64,000 bases of DNA. Origin: Tsukamurella asaccharolytica. GTDB lineage: Bacteria > Actinomycetota > Actinomycetes > Mycobacteriales > Mycobacteriaceae. The stretch covers positions 186,001 through 250,000 of the forward strand of contig NZ_VIGW01000003.1 of assembly GCF_007858435.1 (NCBI RefSeq). The letters run 5' to 3'. Made by a program: the position numbers and the translations under genes. The notes under the pieces were generated by a model. That model was not told the origin of the DNA. It did not search any database and was given only the letters and a program-made list of their open reading frames with translations. Below are positions 41,510 to 49,478 of the stretch, one piece after another. The first letter of the stretch is position 1. Each line of letters opens with the position of its first letter.

Positions 41510-44500
41510 CCCGCAAGCATCTCGGCCAGTACCGCCTCACCCGCCTGCAGGTGGTCAACTGGGGCACCTTCGACGGGTACAAGGACTTCCCCATCGACGA
41601 GCGGGGCGTGATCCTCACCGGCCCGTCGGGTTCCGGCAAGTCCTCGCTGATGGACGCGCACTCGGTGGTGCTGCTGCCCACCTATGACCAGTCCTTCAAC
41701 GCCTCCGCGGACATGACGGCGAAGGGTGCCAAGCGCGCGGCCCGCTCGATGGCGGACTACGTGCGCGGCGCGTGGTCGGTCAACGACGACGAGCACCAGC
41801 AGTCCAAGGTGCAGTACCTGCGCGGCGAATCGGCGACGTGGTCGGCCGTCGCGGCGACCTACGACAACGGCGCCGGCAACGTCACGACGGCCGTCGCGGT
41901 GAGGTGGTTCCCCGGTAGCGGCACCGACGGCGCCTCGCTCAAGTCCTGGTACCAGCTCCACTCCGGCGCTTTCGATCTCCTGGACCTGCAGGAGTGGGCC
42001 ACCGCCGGCTTCGACACCCGCGGCTGGCGCTCGCGGCACAGCGGCGTCGAGTCCTTCGACACCCAGGCCGCCTACCAGGACGCGCTGCGCCGCCGGGTCG
42101 GCATCGGCACGTCCAGCGCCGCGCTCGCGCTGCTGGGCAAGGCCAAGGCGATGAAGAACGTCGGCGACCTCGACGCCTTCATCCGCACCTACATGCTCGA
42201 CCGGCCGCAGACCTACGCCCGCGCGGAGCGCCTCGTCGAGAACTTCACCCAGCTCGACGAGGCCTACCGCGCCGCGGCGCGCGCGGAGGCGCAGGAGAAG
42301 GTGCTGCGCCCGATGCCGGAGGCCTACGAGCGCTACCGCTCCGCCACCGTCGGTACGACGCGCGCGGCCGACCTGCTCGGCGCGCCCGTGCGGTCCTACC
42401 TGCGCGGGCACAGGCTGCGGCTGCTGCAGGAACAGATGGACCGGATCGAGGGCGAGCGCGCCGGTATGGACGCGCAGATCGCCCGCTGGGAGGACAGGGC
42501 CGAGGAGCGCAAGATGCGCTACAACGACCTGTTGCACCGCCTGCGGCAGGAGCAGGGCGAGGTCGGCGTGCTCGAGGCCGAGCTCCAGTCCCGCGAGCTG
42601 CAGACCCAGGCCCGCCAGCGCGCCTACGAGCGGTTCGCCGCGGCCGTGGAGAAGCTGGGCGAGCGAGCGCCGGAGTCGGCGGAGGAGTTCGCCGCCCTGC
42701 GGGAACAGGTCCCGGGCATCCGCGACCGCGCAACCGAAGCGGCCGAGGCGCTCGCGGGCCGAGTGCACTCCGCGTACACCGACGAGTCGGACGCCCGCCG
42801 CGCCGTCGAGTCCGTCGACGACGAGCTCTCCGTGCTCGATCGCCGCGCCTCGCTGCTGCCGCCCGCCCTGCTGGACCAGCGCGACGCGATCGCCCGCGCC
42901 ACGGGCGTTCCCGCCGAGGATCTGCCCTACGCCGCGGAGCTCATCGACGTCGAACCCGCGGAACAGGCGACGTGGGCCGGTGCCGCCGAGCGCGTGCTGC
43001 GCCCGCTGGCCACCACGCTGCTGGTCCCCGCCGAGCACCAGCGCGCCGTCGCCGACCACGTCAACGAGACCCGCGTCCAGGGCGTTCTCACCTACCAGGT
43101 GGTCGACGGTGCGGACACCACCCGCCCGGAGCCCGGCTCCCTCGCGACCAAGCTGACCGTGGACGAAAGCTCGCCGGCGGGGCGCTGGCTCGCCGGCGCC
43201 GTCGCGCGGGCGGCGCGGCACATCTGCGTCGACTCCCCCGCCGAGCTGGAGCGCCACGACCAGGCCGTCACCCCGGAGGGCCTGGTCAAGAGCGCGGGCG
43301 GACGGTTCCGCAAGGACGACCGCCGCGCCGTCGCCGACCGCTCGCAGTGGGTGCTCGGCACCAACACCGGCAGCAAGCGCGAGGCGCTGCAGCGCCGCCG
43401 CGAGGAACTGGCCGCGGTGCACGCCAAGGCGGCCGAGGCGTCGGCGACGCTGCGCGACGACCTCGCCGAGCACAAGGCCGTCGCCGACAGCGCCGCCGGC
43501 GTGTTGGGCTACTCCTCGTGGGCCGAACTGGACCACTGGGCGGCCAAGGCCGAGGCCGAGGAGCTGGCCGACCGGATCTCGGACGCCCGCTCCGGCAACG
43601 CCGACCTCGGCGAGCTGGAGCTGCAGGCCGACAACGCCTACGGCGAGCTCGCCGAGGCGCAGACCCGCATCGGCGCGCTCACCGAGACCATGAACCGGGC
43701 CGGCACCGAGTTCGACGATCTGCTGGCCGAGTTCGAGAAGATCGACGGCGAGAGCGCGCCGAAGCTCTCGGAACCCGACGAGGACTTCCTCGCCACCGCG
43801 CTGTGGCACCTGCTCACGGCCGACGAGGCGAAGCCGCGCCGGCTCACGCTCGACACCTTCGGCGAGGTCCGCGCCGACCTCCGCGCGGAGCTGGAACGGC
43901 AGCAGGCCGCGGCGACGGCGGAGCGCGACGCCGCCGAGGCGCGGATCGTGCGCACCGCCGAGCAGTTCCTCCGCGAGTGGCCGGAGGCCTCGACGGAGCT
44001 CTCGGCCGACGTCGCCTCCGCACCGGACTTCGTCGCCGTGCACGAGAACCTCGTCGCGCACGGGCTCGCGGCCGCGACCGAGAAGTTCCGGCGGCTCATC
44101 ACCACCGACGTCAGCCACTCGGTGTCGAACCTGTTCAAGGAGGTCGACGACACGCACCGGGCCATCACCCGCGGCATCGCCGACGTCAACGCGGGCCTGC
44201 GCCGGGTCGAGTTCAACGAGGGCACGTACCTGCAGATCGCCTACGCCGCACGGCCCACGCCGGAGGCGACGGAGTTCGCCAAGCTGGTCGACGAGATGGT
44301 GCGCGACGCCCCCGCGGCGAAGCGCGCCGAGCCGGCGGCGATGGCCGCCCAGTTCAAGCGGATCCGCGGCCTGGTGCTGCGCCTGACGGGCGACGACCCC
44401 GAGTCGCGGCGCTGGACCGAGAACGTCCTCGACGTGCGCACGGGCTACTCCTTCTACGGCAAGGAGAACGCCGTCGGCGCCGAGCCCGACGCCCCCGCGG

Positions 44501-44868
44501 TGGTCACCTACCGCAACACCGCGACGAACTCGGGCGGCGAGCAGGAGAAACTGGTCGCGTTCTGCCTCGCGGCGGCGCTGAGCTTCGCCCTGGGCAGCCA
44601 CGGCATCGACGGATCGAACGAGCCGGCCTTCGCGCCGCTCATGCTCGACGAGGCCTTCAGCAAGTCCGACGAGCGCTTCTCCGCCCAGTCGCTGCGGGCC
44701 TTCGAGCAGTTCGGCTTCCAGCTGATCATCGCCGCCCCGATCCGGATGGTCGGCATCGTCGAGCCCTTCATCGGCCAGGTGATCCTGGTGGACAAGCAGG
44801 TCGGTGCCGACGGTGCCCGCTCGGACGCCAGGTACGCCACCTTCGGCGAGTTGGCACTGGCGCGCTGA
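41506..44868 (+). CDS. jetC: Wadjet/MksB-type SMC ATPase JetC
   Basis: 1120 residues. SMC-like ATPase of the MukB/MksB/JetC group. Walker A GPSGSGKSS at 39-47, a long two-part coiled coil with central hinge (about 230-400 and 640-920), signature NSGGEQEK at 1008-1015 and Walker B LMLDEAF with Asp1048-Glu1049, all intact. ATP-driven loop extrusion by JetABC detects small circular DNA; the cutting subunit JetD is not encoded next to it. The next gene, a PIG-L deacetylase, begins 28 bases downstream. Confidence 0.92.
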   Translation: MTRKHLGQYRLTRLQVVNWGTFDGYKDFPIDERGVILTGPSGSGKSSLMDAHSVVLLPTYDQSFNASADMTAKGAKRAARSMADYVRGAWSVNDDEHQQSKVQYLRGESATWSAVAATYDNGAGNVTTAVAVRWFPGSGTDGASLKSWYQLHSGAFDLLDLQEWATAGFDTRGWRSRHSGVESFDTQAAYQDALRRRVGIGTSSAALALLGKAKAMKNVGDLDAFIRTYMLDRPQTYARAERLVENFTQLDEAYRAAARAEAQEKVLRPMPEAYERYRSATVGTTRAADLLGAPVRSYLRGHRLRLLQEQMDRIEGERAGMDAQIARWEDRAEERKMRYNDLLHRLRQEQGEVGVLEAELQSRELQTQARQRAYERFAAAVEKLGERAPESAEEFAALREQVPGIRDRATEAAEALAGRVHSAYTDESDARRAVESVDDELSVLDRRASLLPPALLDQRDAIARATGVPAEDLPYAAELIDVEPAEQATWAGAAERVLRPLATTLLVPAEHQRAVADHVNETRVQGVLTYQVVDGADTTRPEPGSLATKLTVDESSPAGRWLAGAVARAARHICVDSPAELERHDQAVTPEGLVKSAGGRFRKDDRRAVADRSQWVLGTNTGSKREALQRRREELAAVHAKAAEASATLRDDLAEHKAVADSAAGVLGYSSWAELDHWAAKAEAEELADRISDARSGNADLGELELQADNAYGELAEAQTRIGALTETMNRAGTEFDDLLAEFEKIDGESAPKLSEPDEDFLATALWHLLTADEAKPRRLTLDTFGEVRADLRAELERQQAAATAERDAAEARIVRTAEQFLREWPEASTELSADVASAPDFVAVHENLVAHGLAAATEKFRRLITTDVSHSVSNLFKEVDDTHRAITRGIADVNAGLRRVEFNEGTYLQIAYAARPTPEATEFAKLVDEMVRDAPAAKRAEPAAMAAQFKRIRGLVLRLTGDDPESRRWTENVLDVRTGYSFYGKENAVGAEPDAPAVVTYRNTATNSGGEQEKLVAFCLAAALSFALGSHGIDGSNEPAFAPLMLDEAFSKSDERFSAQSLRAFEQFGFQLIIAAPIRMVGIVEPFIGQVILVDKQVGADGARSDARYATFGELALAR

Positions 44869-44896
44869 CCCGCCGCGACCCTGCTATACAGGGGCC

Positions 44897-45673
44897 ATGG
44901 CCACCGTCGTCGCGCTGAACGCACACCCGGACGATGAGTCGATCTTCATGGGCGGCACGCTCGCCACGCTGGCCGCCGCGGGGCATCGGGTGGTGCTGGT
45001 CGTCGCCACCGACGGGATGATGCTCGGCGAGGACGAAGCCGAGCCGCGACAGCGCTTGAACGAGCTCGACTCGGCGGCGGCGGTGCTCGGCGCCACGGAC
45101 GTGCGGTGGCTCGGGTACGCCGACAGCGGCCACGGCGCGGAGCTGTACCCCGATCCTCCCGGTCGCGTGCGCCTCGTTCGTGCCGGAATCGAGGAGCCCG
45201 CGGAGCGACTGGCGGCGATCGTCCAGGAGGTCGGGGCGGACCTGCTCATCGGCTACGACCCCGCGGGTGGCTACGGACACCGCGACCACGTGGCCGTCCA
45301 CGCGATCGCCCGGCGCGCCGCCGAAGCCACCGGCGTCCGATTGGTCGAGGCGACCGTGCCGCGCGAGATCGCGGTCCGAATTCTCGGCGTCACCACCCGG
45401 CTACGACTGACCCGCGATCACGATCTCGCCGCCGCGCAGGCCTGGTTCACTCCGTCCGCGGAGATCACCCACCGCATCGACGTGCACCGATTCGTCGGCA
45501 CCAAGCAGCGCGCCCTCGGCGCACACCGCTCCGAGATCAACGGCCCCGGTCGCGCCGCCCGCCTCATGCGCCTTCTGCGCGCCCTCCCACCCTGGCTCGT
45601 CTCCCCGGTGGTCCGCACCGAGTACTACCTGGAGCCCTCGGGCCCCACCACGCCCGTCGACCGGCTGCTGTGA
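44897..45673 (+). CDS. PIG-L family (LmbE-like) deacetylase
   Basis: 258 residues. Zinc-binding HPDDE motif at 10-14 and a second site H128-x-D130-H131 in GHRDH show the LmbE/MshB fold that deacetylates N-acetylglucosaminyl or related groups. Not MshB itself as far as I can tell. ATG 44897 has no Shine-Dalgarno sequence; TATACA 6 bases upstream might be a weak -10. It is followed in frame, after its stop, by a glycosyltransferase remnant, so the two may once have formed a sugar-modification pair. Confidence 0.85.
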   Translation: MATVVALNAHPDDESIFMGGTLATLAAAGHRVVLVVATDGMMLGEDEAEPRQRLNELDSAAAVLGATDVRWLGYADSGHGAELYPDPPGRVRLVRAGIEEPAERLAAIVQEVGADLLIGYDPAGGYGHRDHVAVHAIARRAAEATGVRLVEATVPREIAVRILGVTTRLRLTRDHDLAAAQAWFTPSAEITHRIDVHRFVGTKQRALGAHRSEINGPGRAARLMRLLRALPPWLVSPVVRTEYYLEPSGPTTPVDRLL

Positions 45674-45859
45674 ACTGATCGCTCCGCCCCCATCCCGCGG
45701 ACGAAGGTCACGGTTTCCACACTCGCCGACGCGATACGTGCCGCCGTGGACGACGCCGCATGCCGGACCGCCGCCGGAGCCCTGAGCAGGGCCATCGCGG
45801 CGGAGGACGGCGCGGCCGCGGTGCTCGCGGCGGTGGAGCGGGCCGTAACGATCTCGTAA
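45674..45859 (+). pseudogene. Remnant of a GT1-family glycosyltransferase C-terminus
   Basis: Directly after the PIG-L stop and in the same frame, 61 codons read PRTKVTVSTLADAIRAAV, ALSRAIAAEDGAAAVLAAVE and end in TAA. This matches the C-terminal helix pattern of MGT-type (GT1) glycosyltransferases (xPRxKLTxxxLAxAI...D...R..A..L...I..EDG...A...IE). No start codon or catalytic part remains, so it is a decayed fragment left by a deletion. Confidence 0.6.
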
Positions 45860-45943
45860 CGCGGCTAACGGATCCCGCGTCGCGGCCCGATCTCCCTCAT
45901 GCCGGCGGACATCGCCGCAGGGGGAATCGACGAGGAGGCCGCA

Positions 45944-47182
45944 ATGCCGAACCCGAACCGGACCAACCGGATCCGACGCGCACTGGTGCTGCCGGTGGCG
46001 CTCATCCCGATGGTGGGCCTGCTGCCCGCAGTCGCGGGAGCCGAGCCGACCACACCGGCACCCACGCCGGTCACGACACCGTCGCCCGCCACCACGACGA
46101 CCACACCCCCGGCACCGGCACCGGCACCGGCACCGACCACCACGAACCCGGCCCCGACGCCGAGTGGCCCGGCGACCAGCACGTCGCCGACGATCACTCT
46201 CCCGAACAGGCCCACCTCCACGACGCCGCCGCAGGGCCCGCCCGGCCTCCTCACCGTGGGTGCGGTGCAGATCATCGACGCGAAGACCCAGGGCATCGGG
46301 GTGCCGGGCGCGACGGTCCGCGTCCAGGGCTGCTCCGGCGGCCCGGCCGCGACGCTCGCGCACGGCGGCGCCACGACGGTAACGGGCCCCTGCGTCCGCG
46401 CCACCATGGAGAACGTGCCGACCAACTGGCGGCTCGCCTCCCCCTCCGTGCAGACGAAGACGTCGACCTCGGGTCGCGTCGATTTCATCTTCAGCCTCGA
46501 GCGCGGCGGCATCGTCCCGCCCACGTCGCCCACCCCGCCACCGAACCGGCACGTCCGCTTCACCGTCGAAGCCCGCGACCAGGACGGACGGGGCGTCGCC
46601 TCGGAGTACGCGGTCGCCGAATGCGACACCTGGCGGCCGCTGGGCGGCGCGCGCACCGACAGCGCCGGGAACGGCGGCGGAGACTTCCCCCGCGACTGCC
46701 TCAGCGTGGTGCCCACCGCGTGGCCGTCGTCGTGCGTACTCCTCGGGCCGAACGCCTACTCCCGCGTGGAGGGCAACGCCGTGAACCGTCTCGCCTTCCG
46801 CTTCCGCTGCGGCGTCACCATCCCGCCCGGCGAGGTGGAGACGAACGGCACCCTGGTCAAGACCGACCGCCTGACGGGCGCCCCGCTCGCGGGCGCGTCC
46901 TTCGTGATCGCCCGCTGCGGCACCGACGAGGCCGTCCGCGCTGTGACCACCGGCGAGAACGGCATCGCCGCCTTCGCTCTCCCGTCGGGCTGCTACCGCG
47001 CCATCGAGACCGCCGCCCCCGCTGGTTACGTCCGCGACGCCGCGGCGGTCGCCTTCGAGGTGCGCCTGACGCCGCAGTTCCAGGTCCAGGTGACGAACTC
47101 GGCGATCGGCGCCGGCCCCGTTGTCCGCAACCCCGGCGTCCGCGTCCCGATCGCGTCGATCCCGTCCGGACGGACCCTGTGA
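45944..47182 (+). CDS. Secreted SpaA/Cna-B-like surface protein
   Basis: 412 residues. Signal peptide (about 1-32, cleavage after AGA), a Pro/Thr-rich stretch (about 34-100) typical of wall-spanning linkers, a central Cys-containing region, then one SpaA-like prealbumin fold (about 305-395; KTDRLTGAPLAGASFVI ... LPSGCYRAIETAAPAGY). Four or more cysteines suggest disulfides after export. No LPxTG-like motif or C-terminal membrane helix is visible, odd for the presumed client of the sortase encoded next, which overlaps by TGATG. GAGGAG precedes the ATG. Confidence 0.75.
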   Translation: MPNPNRTNRIRRALVLPVALIPMVGLLPAVAGAEPTTPAPTPVTTPSPATTTTTPPAPAPAPAPTTTNPAPTPSGPATSTSPTITLPNRPTSTTPPQGPPGLLTVGAVQIIDAKTQGIGVPGATVRVQGCSGGPAATLAHGGATTVTGPCVRATMENVPTNWRLASPSVQTKTSTSGRVDFIFSLERGGIVPPTSPTPPPNRHVRFTVEARDQDGRGVASEYAVAECDTWRPLGGARTDSAGNGGGDFPRDCLSVVPTAWPSSCVLLGPNAYSRVEGNAVNRLAFRFRCGVTIPPGEVETNGTLVKTDRLTGAPLAGASFVIARCGTDEAVRAVTTGENGIAAFALPSGCYRAIETAAPAGYVRDAAAVAFEVRLTPQFQVQVTNSAIGAGPVVRNPGVRVPIASIPSGRTL

Positions 47183-47778
47183 TGCGGCGCGGCGCGGGGC
47201 ACCTGATCGTCGGGGTCGCGGCGGTGCTCGCCCTGGCCGGCTGCGGAAGCACCGTCGAGGGTACGGCGGCGGCACCGTCGTCCAACCCGAGCGCCCAGAG
47301 CGACCTGCGGCCCCCGGTCAGCGCCACCGCCTCGGAGCCGACCGCGCCGGTCACCGTCAGCGTCGACGGCGCCGCAGCCCCGATCGACGCCGTCGCGACC
47401 GACGCGCAGGGCGCCCTGTATCCACCCACGGACGTGCGCCGCGTCGGCTGGTGGGTCGACTCCGCGCTCCCCGGATCGGGAGCCGGCTCGGTCGTCGTCA
47501 CCGGACACGTCGACGACGCCCGGCAGGGCACGGGCTACGCGAAGCGCTTCTCCGGCCTCGCCAAGGGCGCCGAGGTGACCCTCACGGGCAAGGACGGGGC
47601 GTCCGTCCGGTACCGGGTCACCCGGACCGCCTCGGTGAGCAAGGGCGTCCTCCCGACGGACGACCTGAACCGGCTCGACGGCCCGGAGACCCTGATCCTC
47701 GTCACCTGCGGCGGCAGGTTCGTCGGGCCGCCGATGGGGTACGAGAACAACGATCTCGTCTACGCGGAGCGCGCGTGA
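47182..47778 (+). CDS. Class F sortase (lipoprotein-type N-terminus)
   Basis: 198 residues. Transpeptidase of the class F sortase group. N-terminal lipobox-like LAGC (Cys at about 22) suggests a lipid anchor instead of the usual helix. Catalytic His109 (VTGHVDD) and Cys176 (LVTCGG) are present; Arg179 is the nearest arginine, while the usual Arg position in the YxxN strand reads YENN. ATG overlaps the surface-protein stop by one base. It presumably acts on that protein, though no sorting signal was found. Confidence 0.8.
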   Translation: MRRGAGHLIVGVAAVLALAGCGSTVEGTAAAPSSNPSAQSDLRPPVSATASEPTAPVTVSVDGAAAPIDAVATDAQGALYPPTDVRRVGWWVDSALPGSGAGSVVVTGHVDDARQGTGYAKRFSGLAKGAEVTLTGKDGASVRYRVTRTASVSKGVLPTDDLNRLDGPETLILVTCGGRFVGPPMGYENNDLVYAERA

Positions 47779-49407
47779 TCAGGCGAGCTCGATGAGTTCC
47801 TGGTACTCGGCGTTCCAGTGGTCCTCGGTCCCGTCGGGCAGGAGGATCACGCGCTCCGGGTTGAGCGCCTCGGCGGCGCCCGGATCGTGCGTCACCAGGA
47901 CGACGGCGCCCTCGTAGGAACGCAGGGCCTCGAGCACCTGCTCACGGCTGACGGGGTCGAGGTTGTTGGTCGGCTCGTCGAGTAACAGGACGTTCGCGGC
48001 CGAGGAGACGAGGCCGGCGAGAGCGAGACGGGTCTTCTCGCCACCGGAGAGGGTGCCCGCCGGCTGCTCGAGCTGCGGGCCGGTGAACATGAACGCGCCC
48101 AGCAGGCTCCGTAGGTCCTGCTCCCCCGCGTCGGGCGAGGCGTGCCGGATGTTGTCCCACACCGAAGCCTCGTCGTCGAGGGTGTCGTGCTCCTGCGCGA
48201 AGTAGCCGATCTTCAGGCCGCGGCCGGGTTCGAGGCCGCCCGTGTCGGGCGTCTCCACACCGGCGAGGAGCTTGAGCAGGGTGGTCTTGCCCGCGCCGTT
48301 GAGGCCGAGCACCACCACGCGGGAGCCCTTGTCGATGGCGAAGTCGACGCCGGTGAAGATCTCCAGCGAGCCGTAGGTCTTGGTGAGGTTCTTGACCATG
48401 AGCGGCGTCTTGCTGCAGGCGGCCGGCGCGGGGAACTTGATCCGCGCAGTCTTGTCCTCGACGCGCACGTCATCGAGCTCGCTCATCATGCGCTCCGCAC
48501 GGCGCAGCATGTTCTGTGCCGCGACGGCCTTCGTCGCCTTGGCACCCATCTTGGCGGCTTGCACGCGCAGCGCTCCGGCCTTCTTCTCCGCGTTGGCGCG
48601 CTCACGGCGGCGACGCTGCTCGTCGGTGGCGCGGGCGTCGATGTACTTCTTCCAGCCCATGTTGTAGACGTCGGCCTCGCCGCGGACGGCGTCGAGGAAC
48701 CAGACGCGGTTGACCACGTCCGACAGCAGGTCCACATCGTGGCTGATCACGATGAGGCCGCCGTCGTGATTCTGCAGGAAGGTCCGCAACCAGCCGATAG
48801 AGTCGGCGTCGAGGTGGTTGGTCGGCTCGTCGAGCAGGAGCGTGGTGTCCGACTTGCCGCCCGAGCCGTCCGAGGCGGCGAACAGGATCCGGGCCAACTC
48901 GACTCGGCGACGCTGACCACCGGAGAGCGTGCGCAACGGCTGTTCCAGCACCCGCTCGGGCAGCGCGAGGCTGTTGCAGATCCGCGCCGCCTCCGATTCG
49001 GCCGCGTAGCCGCCGAGGGACGAGAAGCGCTCCTCCAGGTTGCCGTACTTGCGCACGGCGGTGTCGAGCTCATCGCCGACGAGTTCGGCCATCCGGACCT
49101 GCTGCTTGGCCATCTGGGCGACGATCTGGTCGAGTCCGCGGGCCGAGAGGACCCGGTCCTTGGCGAGGACGTCGAGGTCGCCCTCGCGGGGGTCCTGGGG
49201 GAGGTAGCCCACGTCCCCGCTGGAGATGACCTTCCCCGCGTAGGGCTCGCCCTCGCCGGCGAGGATGCGCATGGTGGTGGTCTTGCCGGCGCCGTTGCGG
49301 CCGACGAGGCCGATCCGGTCGCCCGCCTGCACGCGCAACTGGTCGCCCGGCGCGGTCAGCAGGGTGCGGACGCCGGCGCGCACTTCGAGGTCGGTCGCGG
49401 TGATCAC
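47779..49407 (-). CDS. ABC-F ATPase (Rv1473-like)
   Basis: 542 residues with two ABC modules and no membrane helices. Walker A GRNGAGKT (about 36-43) and GLNGAGKT, signatures LSGGQRRR and LSGGEKTR, Walker B LLLDEPTNHLD and LLLDEPTNNLD, and a charged linker between (DEQRRRRERANAEKKAG). ABC-F proteins act on ribosomes; some give macrolide/lincosamide resistance. Position matches Rv1473. GTG start; its stop touches the sortase stop without a gap. Confidence 0.92.
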   Translation of the reverse strand: MITATDLEVRAGVRTLLTAPGDQLRVQAGDRIGLVGRNGAGKTTTMRILAGEGEPYAGKVISSGDVGYLPQDPREGDLDVLAKDRVLSARGLDQIVAQMAKQQVRMAELVGDELDTAVRKYGNLEERFSSLGGYAAESEAARICNSLALPERVLEQPLRTLSGGQRRRVELARILFAASDGSGGKSDTTLLLDEPTNHLDADSIGWLRTFLQNHDGGLIVISHDVDLLSDVVNRVWFLDAVRGEADVYNMGWKKYIDARATDEQRRRRERANAEKKAGALRVQAAKMGAKATKAVAAQNMLRRAERMMSELDDVRVEDKTARIKFPAPAACSKTPLMVKNLTKTYGSLEIFTGVDFAIDKGSRVVVLGLNGAGKTTLLKLLAGVETPDTGGLEPGRGLKIGYFAQEHDTLDDEASVWDNIRHASPDAGEQDLRSLLGAFMFTGPQLEQPAGTLSGGEKTRLALAGLVSSAANVLLLDEPTNNLDPVSREQVLEALRSYEGAVVLVTHDPGAAEALNPERVILLPDGTEDHWNAEYQELIELA

Positions 49408-49415
49408 AACGGTCC

Positions 49416-49421
49416 AGCTTA
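49416..49421 (-). promoter_or_regulatory. -10 box of the ABC-F gene
   Basis: TAAGCT ends 8 bases before the GTG at 49407. Confidence 0.4.
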
Positions 49422-49478
49422 CCGGCCGCGGAGAGCTGCTTTCACCACCGTCAGCCGCTGGTGACGACGGTCACCCGG

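Noticed and set aside
41407-44601. A 1064-codon open frame antisense to jetC, and similar long antisense frames at 1638-3044, 2950-4602 and 45401-47275
   Set aside because: Typical of G+C-rich DNA opposite strongly biased genes; no conserved domains, and they would overlap essential genes completely.
44869-45943. jetD hidden downstream of jetC
   Set aside because: This stretch is filled by a PIG-L gene and a glycosyltransferase remnant; no DUF3322/DUF2220-like frame exists on either strand.
46085-46145. Short tandem repeat (GGCACC and ACCACG units)
   Set aside because: It encodes the Pro/Thr/Ala-rich linker of the SpaA-like protein and is in frame; no sign of a separate element.
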